Origin: Prevotella sp. UBA3208
GTDB lineage: Bacteria > Bacteroidota > Bacteroidia > Bacteroidales > Bacteroidaceae
Length of the DNA stretch: 19,287 nt
Direction: 5' to 3'
NCBI GenBank assembly: GCA_002363695.1
Contig: DEWO01000155.1
Coordinates: 1,611-20,897 of the forward strand
The notes below the pieces were generated by a model, which had not been told where the DNA came from, did not search any database, and saw only the letters and a program-made list of their open reading frames with translations. The first letter of the stretch is position 1; each line of letters opens with the position of its first letter. The position numbers and the translations under genes are program-made. This document shows, piece after piece, positions 7,249-14,200 of the stretch.

Positions 7249-7977
7249 TCATAGTGTACCTTCGTCGGTCAGGCCGCCATAGCTGTCGGCTGCGGTCTCC
7301 AAGGCTTCGGCCGTGGTGTACTGCTTGTACAGCGTACAACGGGTGACGATGGTCTGTGGCGAACAGCGCTCACCCTTCACCAGCACCAGTGCCCAGCCTT
7401 TCATGTCGTCAGCAAACTCCTCGCCCTCCAGCACATAGTGGCCGTCCACTAGCGTCACCTCTTCCCAGGGCACCTCGCGTTTGCTGAACCGCACCAAAGC
7501 GTCTCTGTCACTACCCGTCTGGACGGCCGTGTAGAGCCACAGTTTCGTCCAAGGCTCCCAGTCGTGTGCCTTGAGGTCGGTTATCAGGGCCGGCACTCCG
7601 TCTACCTCGCCCAGCAGCTGTTTGACTTCCGGCAGTGTGCCGTCGCTCACGGGTATGCCTGGCATCAGGAATGACGTCCGTTCCATAAGGACCTTTTCAA
7701 CATACACCACGGGCAGCTGGTTGGCCAGCGACAGAAAGTTGTTGTAAGCCGTTGACCCTTTGGTAAACATCGGCTTGCAATACTTCAGCATCCTCCACAA
7801 CGCCACGGAATGGCGCATCTTCTGACGTTGGATAAACTGGGGCAGCGTATTGCTGCGCTTCTCCATCGAGTTGGCCGACCGGATGATCAACCGGCCTTGC
7901 TTCATGTAGGTCGTAATGCCGTCTGTTCGCAGACTGCCTATCGCCATTATTCTCTTGCCTGTTCCTTTTCTTTTCAT
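7249..7977 (-). CDS. Hypothetical protein, DUF6266-like Bacteroidales family
   Basis: 242 aa from the first ATG; an internal start at 7947 giving MAIGSLRTDG is equally plausible. No signal peptide or membrane segment. The N-terminal layout (small Gly-containing start, K-Q-G-R-L-I-I-R-S near residues 26-33, then a QxxQR-rich stretch) is reminiscent of the DUF6266 proteins common in Bacteroidales. The C-terminus (SPQTIVTRCTLYKQYTTAEA, then ADSYGGLTD) looks like a conserved end. Function unknown. It appears to be a stand-alone unit: an upstream terminator, its own -7 box at 8227-8234 and a leader of about 240 nt made largely of 11-bp-phased units. It lies next to a gene remnant, as if inserted there. 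The family call is weak. Confidence 0.6.
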   Translation of the reverse strand: MKRKGTGKRIMAIGSLRTDGITTYMKQGRLIIRSANSMEKRSNTLPQFIQRQKMRHSVALWRMLKYCKPMFTKGSTAYNNFLSLANQLPVVYVEKVLMERTSFLMPGIPVSDGTLPEVKQLLGEVDGVPALITDLKAHDWEPWTKLWLYTAVQTGSDRDALVRFSKREVPWEEVTLVDGHYVLEGEEFADDMKGWALVLVKGERCSPQTIVTRCTLYKQYTTAEALETAADSYGGLTDEGTL

Positions 7978-8006
7978 CGCATATTCTTCTTTAGTTATAC
8001 ACTAAT

Positions 8007-8160
8007 TGTTCTCCAATTGTTCTCCAATTGTTCTCCAATTCAACTCCGCTTTTGCCCCATTCTACCCAAGCCTTTCCTTCGCTCTTTCTCCCATTGTTGT
8101 CCGATTGTTGTCCGATTAACGAACGGACAACAGACGCACATCAAACGCACTTCAATCGCA
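8007..8160 (-). repeat. Degenerate 11-bp tandem array in the leader of the DUF6266-like gene
   Basis: Read on the minus strand from 8160 to 8007, the sequence divides without gaps into fourteen 11-bp units. The last three are identical (ATTGGAGAACA, 8039-8007). Two identical ATCGGACAACA units lie at 8116-8095. The first ones are of the TGCGTTTGATG kind. G is at unit position 4 in 13 of 14 units, and position 11 is always a purine. The array drifts gradually from one unit type to the next, and the phase can be followed less clearly to about 7985, close to the start codon. Not coding: stops occur in the frames read through it. Confidence 0.85.
8107..8131. repeat. Perfect 8-bp inverted repeat inside the 11-bp array
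   Basis: GTTGTCCG (8107-8114) and CGGACAAC (8124-8131) flank a 9-nt loop. As RNA this would be a stable hairpin in the leader of the DUF6266-like gene. It arises because one array unit is the complement of another. Confidence 0.6.
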
Positions 8161-8187
8161 CAAGAGTAGGCGCAGAACCTTGGGTGA

Positions 8188-8222
8188 GTCGAAGGTAGGG
8201 TGGGCCTGGGTCGGAGTTCGAC
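8188..8222 (-). other. Possible stem-loop at the start of the DUF6266-like leader
   Basis: GTCGAA (8188-8193) and TTCGAC (8217-8222) could pair around a G/C-rich loop, right where transcription from the -7 box at 8227-8234 would begin. The remaining bases 8161-8187 show no further structure that I can support. Confidence 0.35.
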
Positions 8223-8226
8223 GGGA

Positions 8227-8234
8227 CAAAGTTA
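8227..8234 (-). promoter_or_regulatory. Candidate -7 box for the DUF6266-like gene
   Basis: TAACTTTG on the minus strand (8234-8227) matches TAnnTTTG exactly and lies just downstream of the porin terminator. No TTG is present at the usual -33 distance. If used, it gives a leader of about 240 nt that includes the whole 11-bp array. Confidence 0.5.
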
Positions 8235-8267
8235 TGACTTTTTTCGGAGAAAAACTAGAGTTTGATT

Positions 8268-8308
8268 AAAAAATCCCCCTCTCCTGCCATCTGCGGCGGA
8301 AGAGGGGG
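8268..8308 (-). terminator. Intrinsic terminator after the PII-amt-porin operon
   Basis: On the minus strand CCCCCTCT (8308-8301) pairs with AGAGGGGG (8282-8275) around an 18-nt loop and is followed by ATTTTTT. It lies 16 bp after the stop of the porin-like gene, so it marks the end of that operon. Confidence 0.9.
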
Positions 8309-8323
8309 AAGACCTGGTGAAGA

Positions 8324-9040
8324 TTAAGGTTGCAGCGTAAAACCGAGAACCAGGTAAGCTTTCTGTGAACAGGGGTTGCCTGTCAGCTGTGCGAAGAGGG
8401 GGATGGCGAACGAGTCTGTCACCCGGATATCCTTGGTCGCGCGCAGCGACAGGTTGGTGACGGCGAAGCCCGTGGTGCCATACAGGGTGGAGGCATAAGG
8501 AACGGCGCCGGCCGTAGCAGTCCAGTCTATGGTAGAAAACTTGAATGGGACATTTACCTCAAAATAACTGCTGTAGGCCCGCTTGCCGTTCTTGTTCAGG
8601 CCGTCGTTGCCGGCGAAATTGGTGTACCACTGCAAGGCCAGGGGACCGAAGTCGTAGCCTATGTTGGCTTCGAAGAGGTGGTTGGTGCCATGGGCGTCGT
8701 ACTTGAAGTAGCGACTGTCGGGATCGAGGCCCTCGCTGAACCAGTAGTCTGTCACGCCGAAGTTGAATCCGCCGATGGAGTAGGCGAGTGTCAGGTCGAA
8801 CTCCTTCACATCGTCTTTGTTGGACAGTCCGTAATTGCCCCAGGCTGTGAGCGACAGGCCTTTGTAGCCTACGCCGAAGGTGGGCTGTACGGCTACATCG
8901 CCCAGCTTCAGACCACGCCAGATATACTCGTTGACGAAGTCGCCCTTGATGGTTGTTTCAAACTCACTTTTCTTATCGTCCTGTGCAAGGGCGGTGCCGC
9001 TAAGCACCAGTCCCATTGCGAATAAAACAATCTTTTTCAT
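8324..9040 (-). CDS. Small outer-membrane beta-barrel (porin-like) protein of the PII-Amt operon
   Basis: 238 aa with a clear signal peptide (MKKIVLFAMGLVLSGTALA, cleavage before QDD). The mature part alternates aromatic and small or polar residues in strand-like segments of about ten residues (FVNEYIWRGLKLGD, LSLTAWGNYGLS, FDLTLAYSIG, FNFGVTDYWFSEG, ALQWYTNFAG, SYFEVNVPF) and ends in a strand (KAYLVLGFTLQP). This suits an outer-membrane barrel, perhaps of 10-12 strands, similar in flavour to the TorF/Gcw_chp putative porins. It lies 113 bp after amt on the same strand with no -7 box between, so it is probably expressed with amt and PII. Inferred role: passage of ammonium or a small nitrogenous substrate. 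Function not demonstrated. Confidence 0.75.
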   Translation of the reverse strand: MKKIVLFAMGLVLSGTALAQDDKKSEFETTIKGDFVNEYIWRGLKLGDVAVQPTFGVGYKGLSLTAWGNYGLSNKDDVKEFDLTLAYSIGGFNFGVTDYWFSEGLDPDSRYFKYDAHGTNHLFEANIGYDFGPLALQWYTNFAGNDGLNKNGKRAYSSYFEVNVPFKFSTIDWTATAGAVPYASTLYGTTGFAVTNLSLRATKDIRVTDSFAIPLFAQLTGNPCSQKAYLVLGFTLQP

Positions 9041-9063
9041 ACCTTTATATTTTTTAGTTTAAT

Positions 9064-9098
9064 GCGGCTTTGCCGCGGTTCGAGGTCCAGAGCGACCT
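9064..9098. repeat. Two small hairpins between amt and the porin-like gene
   Basis: GCGGC-TTT-GCCGC (9064-9076) and AGGTC-CAGAGC-GACCT (9083-9098) form adjacent short stem-loops. Neither has a T tract, so they are not clear terminators. They could act as mRNA processing or stability elements between amt and the barrel gene. Confidence 0.45.
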
Positions 9099-9123
9099 GA
9101 GGGTTGATGACAAGGTTCTCAGA

Positions 9124-9156
9124 CTTTGAACCTTGAACTTTGAACCTTGAACTTTA
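9124..9156. repeat. Heptamer tandem repeat at the amt stop codon
   Basis: Four full copies of a 7-bp unit, CTTTGAA alternating with CCTTGAA (9124-9151), plus a partial fifth (9152-9156). In the direction of amt transcription the array begins with the TAA stop codon itself. Confidence 0.85.
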
Positions 9157-10407
9157 GTTGTAGCAACTCTCACCATGTTCGTAGATGTCGAGTCCTTCTT
9201 CTTCGATGCGGCTGTCGACGCGCAGGCCGTGCAGGCGCTTGATGGCGTAGAACAGGGCGAAGCCGCAGGCGGCTGCCCAGAGGTCGATGACCAGGATGCC
9301 GAAGCACTCGGCACCGAAGAATCCCCATCCGTGACCGTACAAGGCACCGTTGGAGGTGGACAGGAGTCCCGTCAACAGTGTGCCCAGTATGCCGCAGACA
9401 CCATGTACGCTGGAAGCACCCACAGGGTCGTCGATGTGGAGCACGTGATCAATAAACTCGATGGCGAAAACCAGGACAATGCCGCAGAGGAGTCCGATGA
9501 CGACTGCCCCGAGTGGCGACACGAGGTCGCAGCCTGCGGTGATGCCCACCAGTCCTGCCAGCACACCGTTGAGCGTCAGTGAGAGCGACGGCTTGCCGTA
9601 CTTCATCCAGGTGATGAACATGGTGGCTGTTCCGCCTGCCACGGCAGCGAGGTTGGTGGTCAGGAAGACATGGCTGATGGCGATGCGGTTCACCTCGCCC
9701 GAGGCAGCCAGCTGCGAGCCGGGGTTGAAGCCGAACCATCCGAGCCAGAGGATGAACACACCCAGTGAGGCCAGCGTCAGGTTGTGACCGGGGATGGCGC
9801 GGCTCTTGCCCTTGCTGCTGTATTTGCCGATGCGGGGACCCAGTGCCATGGCACCGATCAGAGCCAGCACACCGCCCACGCTATGCACGATGGCAGAGCC
9901 TGCAAAGTCGTGGAACACGTCGCCGAAGGTTGACATCATGAATCCGTCGGCAGCGTCGTTGCAGAGCCAGCCGCCGCCCCACGTCCAGTGACCCTCGATG
10001 GGGTAGATGAACAGCGAGATGACGGCCGAATAGACTAGGTACATCGAGAACTTGGTGCGCTCGGCCATGGCACCGCTGACGATGGTAGCCGATGTGGCAC
10101 AGAAGACGGTCTCGAAAATCAAGAAGCCCTCGACGGGCAATTCACCTTTATAAAATGAGAGGTCGCCCCAGTTGGGTGCGCCGATGAATCCTGCGCCCTC
10201 GGAGCCGAACATGAATCCGAAGCCGAGGAAGAAGAACAGCAGCGAGCCGAACATGAAGTCGACGAAGTTCTTCATCAGGATGTTGGCCGTGTTCTTGCCT
10301 CGCGTGAAACCCGCTTCACACAGCGCAAAACCGGGCTGCATCCAGAAAACCAGCATGGCTGCCAACAGCATCCATACAGTATCGAGTGATAATCCTATTT
10401 CGTTCAT
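9154..10407 (-). CDS. amt: Ammonium transporter (Amt/MEP/Rh family)
   Basis: 417-aa inner-membrane protein that conducts ammonium. It begins without a cleaved leader and shows about 11 hydrophobic helices. Family marks: FETVFCATSATIVSGAMAER (about 98-117, including the periplasmic Phe gate region), Asp167 in DFAGSAIVH, the twin pore histidines His175 and His335 (SSVHGVCG), and WLGWFGFNPG. The C-terminal cytosolic tail (RVDSRIEEEGLDIYEHG, about 396-412) is the conserved segment that contacts PII. It lies 141 bp downstream of the PII gene on the same strand. A striking palindromic 35-bp direct repeat occupies the gap. Very secure assignment. Confidence 0.97.
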   Translation of the reverse strand: MNEIGLSLDTVWMLLAAMLVFWMQPGFALCEAGFTRGKNTANILMKNFVDFMFGSLLFFFLGFGFMFGSEGAGFIGAPNWGDLSFYKGELPVEGFLIFETVFCATSATIVSGAMAERTKFSMYLVYSAVISLFIYPIEGHWTWGGGWLCNDAADGFMMSTFGDVFHDFAGSAIVHSVGGVLALIGAMALGPRIGKYSSKGKSRAIPGHNLTLASLGVFILWLGWFGFNPGSQLAASGEVNRIAISHVFLTTNLAAVAGGTATMFITWMKYGKPSLSLTLNGVLAGLVGITAGCDLVSPLGAVVIGLLCGIVLVFAIEFIDHVLHIDDPVGASSVHGVCGILGTLLTGLLSTSNGALYGHGWGFFGAECFGILVIDLWAAACGFALFYAIKRLHGLRVDSRIEEEGLDIYEHGESCYN

Positions 10408-10440
10408 AATCTTAATTTTTAATGTTGATTTTTAACCCTT

Positions 10441-10448
10441 CAATTTTA
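10441..10448 (-). promoter_or_regulatory. Possible -7 box for amt
   Basis: TAAAATTG on the minus strand differs from TAnnTTTG at one base and lies 34 bp before the amt ATG. It overlaps the last two bases of the palindromic repeat, and no TTG -33 element is seen. If real, the repeats would lie exactly where an activator or repressor would act. Confidence 0.35.
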
Positions 10449-10526
10449 CCCGGGTAAGTGTGGGTAAGTTACCTAGGTAAGTGCTGGAAGATACCCGGGT
10501 AAGTGTGGGTAAGTTACCTAGGTAAG
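10447..10526. repeat. Two perfect 35-bp direct repeats made of nested palindromes, between PII gene and amt
   Basis: Copies at 10447-10481 and 10492-10526 are identical, separated by 10 bp (45-bp start-to-start). Each holds two perfect palindromes, TACCCGGGTA and TTACCTAGGTAA, and three GGTAAG hexamers. On the minus strand the CTTACC hexamers are spaced 13, 10, 22, 13 and 10 bp. The layout looks like a multi-site operator for a dimeric regulator of amt, or a dispersed palindromic element. No matching known binding site comes to mind. Confidence 0.9.
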
Positions 10527-10548
10527 ATTTTCAGGGTCTCTCTGATGT

Positions 10549-10896
10549 CTATTTCTTGTCTCTCAGTACGGTGTCACCGTTCTCGCCTGTGCGGATGGAC
10601 CACGTGTCGATCATGTCGCTCACGAAGATGCGCCCGTCGCCAATCTCGCCCGTGTGGGCCACGCGGAGGATGACCTTCACCGTCGGCTCCACCAGCGGGT
10701 CGCGGCAGACGATGGTCAGTGCCACGCGCTCGATGACGTCCGTCGAGTACTGCACGCCGCGGTAGATGCGCTCCTGTCGGCTCTGGCCGATGCCGTGCAC
10801 GTTGTGGTACTCGAACCAGTCGATGTCCGACGACAGCAGAGCCTCCTTGACCTCCTCAAACTTGGTCTTGCGGATAATTGCTTCAATCCTTTTCAT
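10549..10896 (-). CDS. glnB: PII nitrogen regulatory protein
   Basis: 115-aa trimeric signal protein that senses ATP/ADP and 2-oxoglutarate and typically blocks Amt when nitrogen is plentiful. The start MKRIEAIIRK at 10896 matches the family; an upstream in-frame start at 10971 lies beyond the -7 box and is rejected. The T-loop reads GIGQSRQERIYRGVQY (35-50), with Tyr50 aligned to the uridylylated Tyr51 of E. coli. The loop is one residue shorter than the E. coli one and the Gln that helps bind 2-oxoglutarate is shifted. The B-loop TGEIGDGRIF (82-91) and C-loop IRTGENGD (101-108) are intact. It is the first gene of the PII - amt - porin-like operon, divergent from gltB. glnB or glnK would both fit; linkage to amt suggests a GlnK-like role. 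Confidence 0.92.
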   Translation of the reverse strand: MKRIEAIIRKTKFEEVKEALLSSDIDWFEYHNVHGIGQSRQERIYRGVQYSTDVIERVALTIVCRDPLVEPTVKVILRVAHTGEIGDGRIFVSDMIDTWSIRTGENGDTVLRDKK

Positions 10897-10956
10897 GCTT
10901 TTTACCTTTTTTAAATGAATACTAAGTTTTTGTGTCATCTTGCAAGATTCCGACGG

Positions 10957-10964
10957 CAAAGGTA
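10957..10964 (-). promoter_or_regulatory. -7 box of the PII-amt operon
   Basis: TACCTTTG on the minus strand (10964-10957) is a perfect TAnnTTTG element 61 bp before the PII ATG. The -33 TTG is absent at normal spacing, suggesting dependence on an activator, in contrast to the divergent gltB promoter. Confidence 0.65.
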
Positions 10965-10973
10965 CGACCATTC

Positions 10974-11000
10974 TTGGAAATAATCCGCATAAACTTCCAA
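10974..11000. promoter_or_regulatory. Inverted repeat upstream of the PII promoter
   Basis: TTGGAA (10974-10979) and TTCCAA (10995-11000) are perfect inverted half-sites with centres two helical turns apart (21 bp). They begin 10 bp upstream of the PII -7 box, where an activator site would be expected. The rest of the 330-bp divergent spacer (11001-11154) is AT-rich and shows nothing else that I can support. Confidence 0.4.
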
Positions 11001-11154
11001 CTTTGCATCCATAAAAATGACCGAAATGACAAAGTGTAAAGCATTGGCTGCTGTGAGAGGCGGTTTTGGTTTCGTTTTGTCATAAAACGAGTCGTTCTCA
11101 TAACAAAATGATAGTTGTGTACGATTATCAAACAAAATAATGCCACTATTTCGC

Positions 11155-11184
11155 TTGTTTTACTAACTATTTGTATTATCTTTG
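11155..11184 (+). promoter_or_regulatory. Promoter of the gltB-gltD-dapF-dapL operon
   Basis: TTG (11155-11157), a 19-bp spacer, then TATCTTTG (11177-11184): a full match to the Bacteroidetes promoter consensus. Transcription should start near 11191, 36 nt ahead of the gltB ATG. This excludes the longer frame that starts with a TTG codon at 11182. Confidence 0.85.
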
Positions 11185-11226
11185 CACCCGAAATCGAGAC
11201 AAAAGAAAGATGAAGTAAGGATTAGT

Positions 11227-14200
11227 ATGACAAAAAGAAAACTAAACGGACTGTATCAGCCACAGTATGAGCACGATGCCTGCGGCGTAGGCATGGTGGT
11301 GAACATACACGGAGGCAAGAGCCACGAGCTGGTAGACCAGGCACTGCGCGTGCTGGAGAACATGGAGCACCGGGGTGCCGAGACCCGCGACAAGACGGGC
11401 GACGGTGCGGGTATCATGATTCAGATACCCCACGAGTTCATTCTGCTGCAGGGCATCCCCGTCCCCGAGAAGGGAAAGTACGGCACGGGGCTGGTGTTCC
11501 TGCCCAAAGACGAGAAGGAGCAGCAGGACATCCTGTCGGTGATGATAGAGGAAATAGAGCGCGAGGGCTTGCAGCTGATGCACCTGCGCACGGTTCCTAC
11601 CAGCCCCGACGTGCTGGGCGAGGCTGCCCGGCGGGTGGAGCCGGCCATCAGGCAGATGTTCGTAGCCCATCCCCAGCCCCTCACAAGGGGAGGGGAGTTT
11701 GGCTGCCTGCAAGATGACGACACGGCCTTCAGGCGGAAGCTATATATAATAAGGAAAAGGATTGAGCACCGCATTGCGCATCCCGACTTCTACGTCTGTT
11801 CGCTATCCAACACAAACATGATATATAAGGGAATGCTGACCAGCGGACAGCTGCGCCGGTATTTCCCTGACCTGTCGAACCCCTATCTGACCAGCGGACT
11901 GGCGCTGGTGCACTCGCGTTTCTCAACCAATACCTTCCCGACATGGTCGCTGGCCCAGCCCTTCCGCCTGTTGGCTCACAACGGCGAGATCAATACCATT
12001 CGCGGCAACCGTGGATGGATGAAGGCGAGGGAGAGTGTGCTTTCGAGTGAGGCATTGGGCGACATCAAGGACATTTCCCCCATCGTGCAGGAGGGCATGA
12101 GTGACTCGGCTTCGCTGGACAACGTCTTCGAGTTCCTGACCATGAGCGGACTCTCGCTGCCGCAGGCCATGGCGATACTCGTGCCGGAGTCGTTTAACGA
12201 CAAGAACCCGATATCGGAAGACCTGAAGGCGTTCTACGAATACCATTCCATACTGATGGAGCCGTGGGACGGCCCTGCCGCCCTGCTGTTCTCGGACGGA
12301 CGCTATGCGGGCGGTATGCTCGACCGCAACGGTCTGCGCCCCTCGCGCTATACGATTACGAAGCAGGGCGTGATGGTGGTGGCGTCAGAAGTGGGCGTTA
12401 TGGACTTCGAGCCGGGCGACGTGGTGTCTAAAGGCCGCTTGCAGCCGGGCAAGATTCTGCTCGTTGACACGCAGGAGGGCAAGATATACTACGACGGTGA
12501 GATTAAGGAGCAGTTGGCCAAGGCGCATCCATACCGCGAGTGGCTCAGTGAGAACCGCGTACAGTTGGAGAAACTGAAGAGCGGGCGGCACGTGTCGAAC
12601 AGCGTGGCGGACTTGGAACGCAAACTGGTGCAGTTCGGCTATGGACAGGAAGACATCGACCGCACTGTCGTCCCGATGGCTACGACGGGACAGGAGCCTG
12701 TTGCCGCCATGGGCAACGACACGCCGCTGGCCGTCATCAGTGACCGTCCGCAGGTGCTGTTCAACTACTTCCGTCAGCAGTTTGCCCAGGTGACGAACCC
12801 TGCCATCGACCCCATCCGCGAGGAACTGGTGATGTCGCTGACGGAGTACATCGGAGCCGTGGGTACGAACATCCTGACGCCCGATGCCTCGAACTGCAAG
12901 ATGGTGCGACTGCCGCAACCGGTATTGACCAACACCCAGCTCGATATACTTTGCAACATCCGCTACAAAGGATTCAAGACACAGAAACTCCCTATACTCT
13001 TCAATATCGAGAAAGGAGAAGAAGGACTGCGCCAGGCGCTGGACGATCTCTGTCATGAGGCAGAGCACAGTGTGGACGAGGGAGTGAACTACATCATCCT
13101 CAGCGACCGGGATATTGACGAGAAGCATGCCGCCATCCCCTCGCTGTTGGCTGTAAGTGCCGTCCATCACTATCTGATTAGCGTCGGCAAGCGTGTGCAG
13201 ACCGCCCTCATCGTGGAAAGCGGTGAGATACGCGAGACCATGCATGCGGCATTGCTGCTGGGCTATGGTGCCTCGGCATTGTGTCCGTATATGACCTTTG
13301 CCATTCTGGACGACCTGGTGAAGCGGGGGAAGATACAGGAGGACTATGCCACGGCGGAAGCCCACTATATCAAGGCCGTAGACAAGGGTCTGAAGAAGAT
13401 TATGTCGAAGATGGGTATCTCGACCATCCGCAGCTATCGCGGTGCCAAGATTTTCGAGAGCATCGGACTGAGCGAGGACTTGCTGCACAGGTACTTCGGT
13501 ACGGAGGTGAGTACCATAGGAGGCATTGGACTGAAGGAGATAGCGAGGGATGCCATCAGGCTGCATGAGATGGGTCGCTCTGGCAAGGAGACAAGCGGGA
13601 CGCTGAAGAACAACGGTCAGTTCTCGTGGAGAAAAGACGGCATCAAGCATGCCTGGAATCCGGAGACCATAGCGAAGCTGCAGTTGGCTACACGCCAAGG
13701 CTCGTACGAGAAGTTCAAGGACTGGGCGAAGATAGTCGACGAGAAGGAGAGTCCGATTTTCATCCGTGACTTCTTCGGCTTCAAGAAGGCTGCCACCCCT
13801 ACACCGATAGACGAGGTAGAGCCGGTGGAGAGCATCGTGAAGCACTTTGTGACAGGAGCCATGTCGTTTGGTGCTCTCAGCATTGAGGCCCATGAGGCTC
13901 TGGCACTTGCCATGAATAAGCTTGGAGCCCGCTCGAACACCGGCGAGGGCGGCGAGGACAATGTCCGCTATCATACGGAGGTGGATGGTGTGAGTCTGAG
14001 TTCGAAGACCAAGCAGATAGCCTCGGGACGTTTCGGTGTGACAGCAGAATATCTGGTGAATGCCGAGGAGATACAAATCAAGGTGGCACAGGGAGCCAAG
14101 CCTGGCGAGGGTGGACAGTTGCCCGGTTTCAAGGTAAACGACATCATTGCCAAGACGCGCAATGCCATTCCCGGCATCTCGCTCATTTCGCCGCCACCCC

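Noticed and set aside
7064..7339. 91-aa minus-strand frame
   Set aside because: Overlaps the end of the DUF6266-like gene in another frame and covers the antisense of the signal-peptide remnant; arginine-rich shadow.
9064..9076. Terminator after amt
   Set aside because: The stem is short and no T run follows on the minus strand; the downstream barrel gene lacks its own promoter, so read-through is more likely.
10447..10526. CRISPR array
   Set aside because: Only two repeats with a 10-bp spacer and no cas genes; palindromic operator or repeat element fits better.
10897..10971. Upstream extension of the PII gene
   Set aside because: The start lies upstream of the -7 box; PII proteins begin MK-I-AII, which matches the ATG at 10896.
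11182..11226. Longer gltB start (TTG codon)
   Set aside because: It lies inside the -7 box and would lengthen the propeptide before Cys; the ATG at 11227 fits.
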